Shown here: positions 3,824-5,628 of the stretch, piece by piece
Layout: the number at the start of each line of letters is the position of its first letter
Numbering within the stretch: the first letter of the stretch is position 1
Source: Candidatus Hydrothermota bacterium
GTDB taxonomy: Bacteria > Hydrothermota > Hydrothermia > B15-G9
NCBI GenBank assembly: GCA_003645975.1
Contig: QNDP01000114.1
Location: 1-5,628 of the forward strand
Direction: 5' to 3'
DNA: 5,628 nucleotides
Translations under genes and position numbers: made by a program
Notes under the pieces: model-generated
What the model was told of the DNA's origin: nothing
Database searches by the model: none
The model's input: the letters and a program-made list of their open reading frames with translations, nothing else

Positions 3824-5628
3824 TTAGATGATGCCGAGCTCTTTGAGCTTTTCCTCTGGGATAGTGCCATCTTTGTTCCAACCTCTGACCTCGTAGTAGG
3901 CCGGCAGGAGTTCGTCGAGTTTGACCACAGCGCCCTTGTTGGGACCTTCTGGCATCGGCTCCTCAAGGAACCGCTTTGGCAAGGTGTCCTCCTTCGGGCT
4001 GATTCCGGCTCTCAGGTTGAACAGCCTTTCGAGGTTCCAAATGCGTTCGCCGCATTTCATCATCTCCTCGACCGTGTAGTTAAACCCGGTTCCTGCGTTG
4101 ATCAGGTCGCAGTAGTCTTCAGCGCCGAGAGCGAACGAACTGAACAGGCATAGGCCAGCGGAATCGATGACCGCCGTGAGGTCTTGGAATGTCTTGACCC
4201 ATCCTGCTTTGCCTTCAAGTGCCTGCGGCTCAAGTTTTTCTGGCACACCGAGAATCTCAGGCGAAATCATGTAGCCGCGCACATGGCAGCCGCCGCGGTT
4301 CGATGTGGCGTATTCCAAAGCATGTCCCTGAGCACCACGAGGATCGTAGGCCGGAAGTTCCTGCTTTTTCACGACCATCGCATATTCCGGATGGCCATAC
4401 ATCTCGCAGAGACGATAAGAACCTTCGGCCAATTTGTCGCCGATCCCCTCGCGATAAGCTATCTGCTTGGTGTAATAGACGATGGCCTCAGAGTTACCGA
4501 ACCGCAGTTCAGGACCGTTCTGGAGGTCCTCCTTCGGGATATGACCGCGCTCGTAAAGCTCCATAGCGGCGGCGATTGTGGTGCCAGTGGAAATCGTGTC
4601 AAGTCCAAGCTCGTTGCACAGATAGTTGGCTTCGGTTATGGCGATCAGGTCTTTAACACCGCAGTCGGCTCCAAACGCCCATCCGGTCTCATATTCAGGG
4701 CCTTCGCCCTCAAGTCCGTTTGGCAGTTTGGTAACGCGTCCGCAGGCGATCGGACAGGCATAACAGGCCTTATTTTTAGTCAAGTAGCCTTTTTCAACGA
4801 GCGCCTCACCAGAAACTTCAAATGTCCACTCAAACACGCCTGTCTGGAAGTTTCTGGTAGGATACAACCCATTCTCGTTGATAATGTTGTCGAGGACTTT
4901 TGTGCCCAACTTTGGCAACGCCTCGCCTGTGATAGCGTCCTTGCGAATCTTCTCGGTCTTTTCGCGGATGACATCGCGGAATCTCTCAGGCTCAGGCGCC
5001 TCCAGCTTTTTCTTGCCGCGCACGATGATCGCCTTGAGATTCTTGGAACCCATGACAGCGCCGACACCTGTGCGCCCTGCCGCACGATGTTCGTCGTTGA
5101 TGACACAGGCAAACTTCACAAGGTTTTCGCCGGCTGGTCCGATGCAGGCGACCTTCGCAAGGTTATCTCCGAACTCCTCTCTCAGGATCCTTGTGGTCTC
5201 ATGTGTCGTTTTGCCCCAGAGATGCGATGCGTCCTTGATCTCGACATCGTCCTCTCGGATGGAGATATAGACCGGATTTTTCGCCTTGCCTTCGATGATG
5301 ATCATGTCATAGCCCGCGTGTTTGAGCTCCGCCCCGAAGAAGCCACCGGAGTTGCTCGATGCGATTGTGCCCGTGAGTGGACCTTTTGTTACGACCATGT
5401 AGCGACCGCCGGTCGGCGCTGGTGTGCCCGTGAGTGGACCAGTTGCAAAAATCAGTTTGTTCTCGGGACTTAGTGGGTCAACCTTGGGATCGATCTCGTC
5501 GAAGAGGTATTTTGAGGCAAGGCCACGACCCCCGATGTATTCGCGGAGCAACTTCTCAGGGATCTCCTCCTTACGGATTTCCCCTGTGCTCAGGTTGATC
5601 CTGAGCAACTTACCTGCGTATGTCCCTA
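3824..5628 (-). CDS. aor: Tungsten-containing aldehyde:ferredoxin oxidoreductase, 5' partial
   Basis: Oxidises aldehydes to carboxylic acids with ferredoxin as acceptor, using a tungsten (possibly molybdenum) bis-pyranopterin and one [4Fe-4S] cluster in the cytoplasm. Numbering from the Leu codon at 5608-5606 as residue 1, I see the N-terminal pterin domain (GGRGLASKYLF near 26; GPLTGTPAPTGGRY near 57; AAGRTGVGAVMGSKNLKAI near 176), cluster ligands C282, C285, C289 (CYACPIAC) and C487, the DSAGLC motif at 482-487, GPEYE at 303-307 and the GGCH histidine at 442. Adding 6 reproduces P. furiosus AOR positions (288, 291, 295, E313, H448) as I remember them, and C487 falls within one residue of its Cys494. 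The C-terminus ends in TAA at 3826-3824. The frame stays open upstream of 5608 and encodes GTYAGK, the usual family N-terminus, so the TTG at 5608 is an internal Leu and the true start lies a few codons beyond the window. About 600 residues are present, close to the family's usual 605. First gene visible of a maturation module. The interface metal ligands are altered (see findings). Confidence 0.96.
   Translation of the reverse strand, partial: GTYAGKLLRINLSTGEIRKEEIPEKLLREYIGGRGLASKYLFDEIDPKVDPLSPENKLIFATGPLTGTPAPTGGRYMVVTKGPLTGTIASSNSGGFFGAELKHAGYDMIIIEGKAKNPVYISIREDDVEIKDASHLWGKTTHETTRILREEFGDNLAKVACIGPAGENLVKFACVINDEHRAAGRTGVGAVMGSKNLKAIIVRGKKKLEAPEPERFRDVIREKTEKIRKDAITGEALPKLGTKVLDNIINENGLYPTRNFQTGVFEWTFEVSGEALVEKGYLTKNKACYACPIACGRVTKLPNGLEGEGPEYETGWAFGADCGVKDLIAITEANYLCNELGLDTISTGTTIAAAMELYERGHIPKEDLQNGPELRFGNSEAIVYYTKQIAYREGIGDKLAEGSYRLCEMYGHPEYAMVVKKQELPAYDPRGAQGHALEYATSNRGGCHVRGYMISPEILGVPEKLEPQALEGKAGWVKTFQDLTAVIDSAGLCLFSSFALGAEDYCDLINAGTGFNYTVEEMMKCGERIWNLERLFNLRAGISPKEDTLPKRFLEEPMPEGPNKGAVVKLDELLPAYYEVRGWNKDGTIPEEKLKELGII

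Noticed and set aside
4184..5473. A 429-codon open frame on the plus strand opposite aor
   Set aside because: It lies entirely antisense to a highly conserved AOR with all motifs intact. Its translation resembles no family I know and it is an expected by-product of the codon usage on the other strand.
1..5628. CRISPR arrays, tRNA or rRNA genes, insertion sequences, phage or defence genes
   Set aside because: No regularly spaced repeats, cloverleaf-like segments, transposase-like proteins or terminal inverted repeats were seen; nearly all the sequence is explained by metabolic and maturation genes.

Overview
The window comes from a strictly anaerobic prokaryote that makes a tungsten (or molybdenum) pterin aldehyde oxidoreductase and at least one [NiFe] hydrogenase. 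All seven genes I can support lie on the minus strand, so the reading order is from high to low coordinates. Most starts have a good Shine-Dalgarno sequence. There is also an intrinsic-terminator-like hairpin and a sigma70-like promoter candidate. These features fit a bacterium. The aldehyde oxidoreductase itself closely resembles, from memory, the Pyrococcus furiosus enzyme. The lineage cannot be fixed from the sequence, and thermophily is only a guess from that similarity.

Region 1 (5628 to 1717) is a four-gene tungstoenzyme module. It holds an aldehyde:ferredoxin oxidoreductase (5' end cut by the window edge), a 95-residue MoaD-like beta-grasp protein ending in four glycines, a MoeB/ThiF/HesA-like E1 adenylyltransferase, and a radical SAM/SPASM protein of the type found beside tungsten oxidoreductases. 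The last three genes are tightly coupled: a 4-nt overlap, then a 3-nt gap. A 13-bp two-part hairpin followed by a U-rich run sits between the oxidoreductase gene and the moaD-like gene. It may allow strong expression of the enzyme with only partial read-through into the accessory genes.

Region 2 (1716 to 1447) is a 270-bp gene-free gap. It carries a candidate promoter with overlapping short symmetries just upstream of hypC, a 12-bp direct repeat spaced exactly 100 bp, and a 10-bp inverted repeat.

Region 3 (1446 to 1) is a hypC-hypD-hypE operon for assembly of the Fe(CN)2CO group of [NiFe] hydrogenases. Its genes overlap, and hypE runs off the left edge after 46 codons.

Together the window looks like a metalloenzyme maturation neighbourhood. 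One cassette builds or modifies the pterin cofactor of the oxidoreductase, and the other builds the hydrogenase active site. The two enzymes could be linked through ferredoxin (aldehyde oxidation supplying electrons for H2 evolution), but no hydrogenase structural gene is visible here. The least ordinary points are the E1-like protein without zinc cysteines, the oxidoreductase that has lost the inter-subunit metal ligands, the terminator/attenuator after the oxidoreductase gene, and the poly-glycine tail whose codons also form the ribosome binding site of the next gene.
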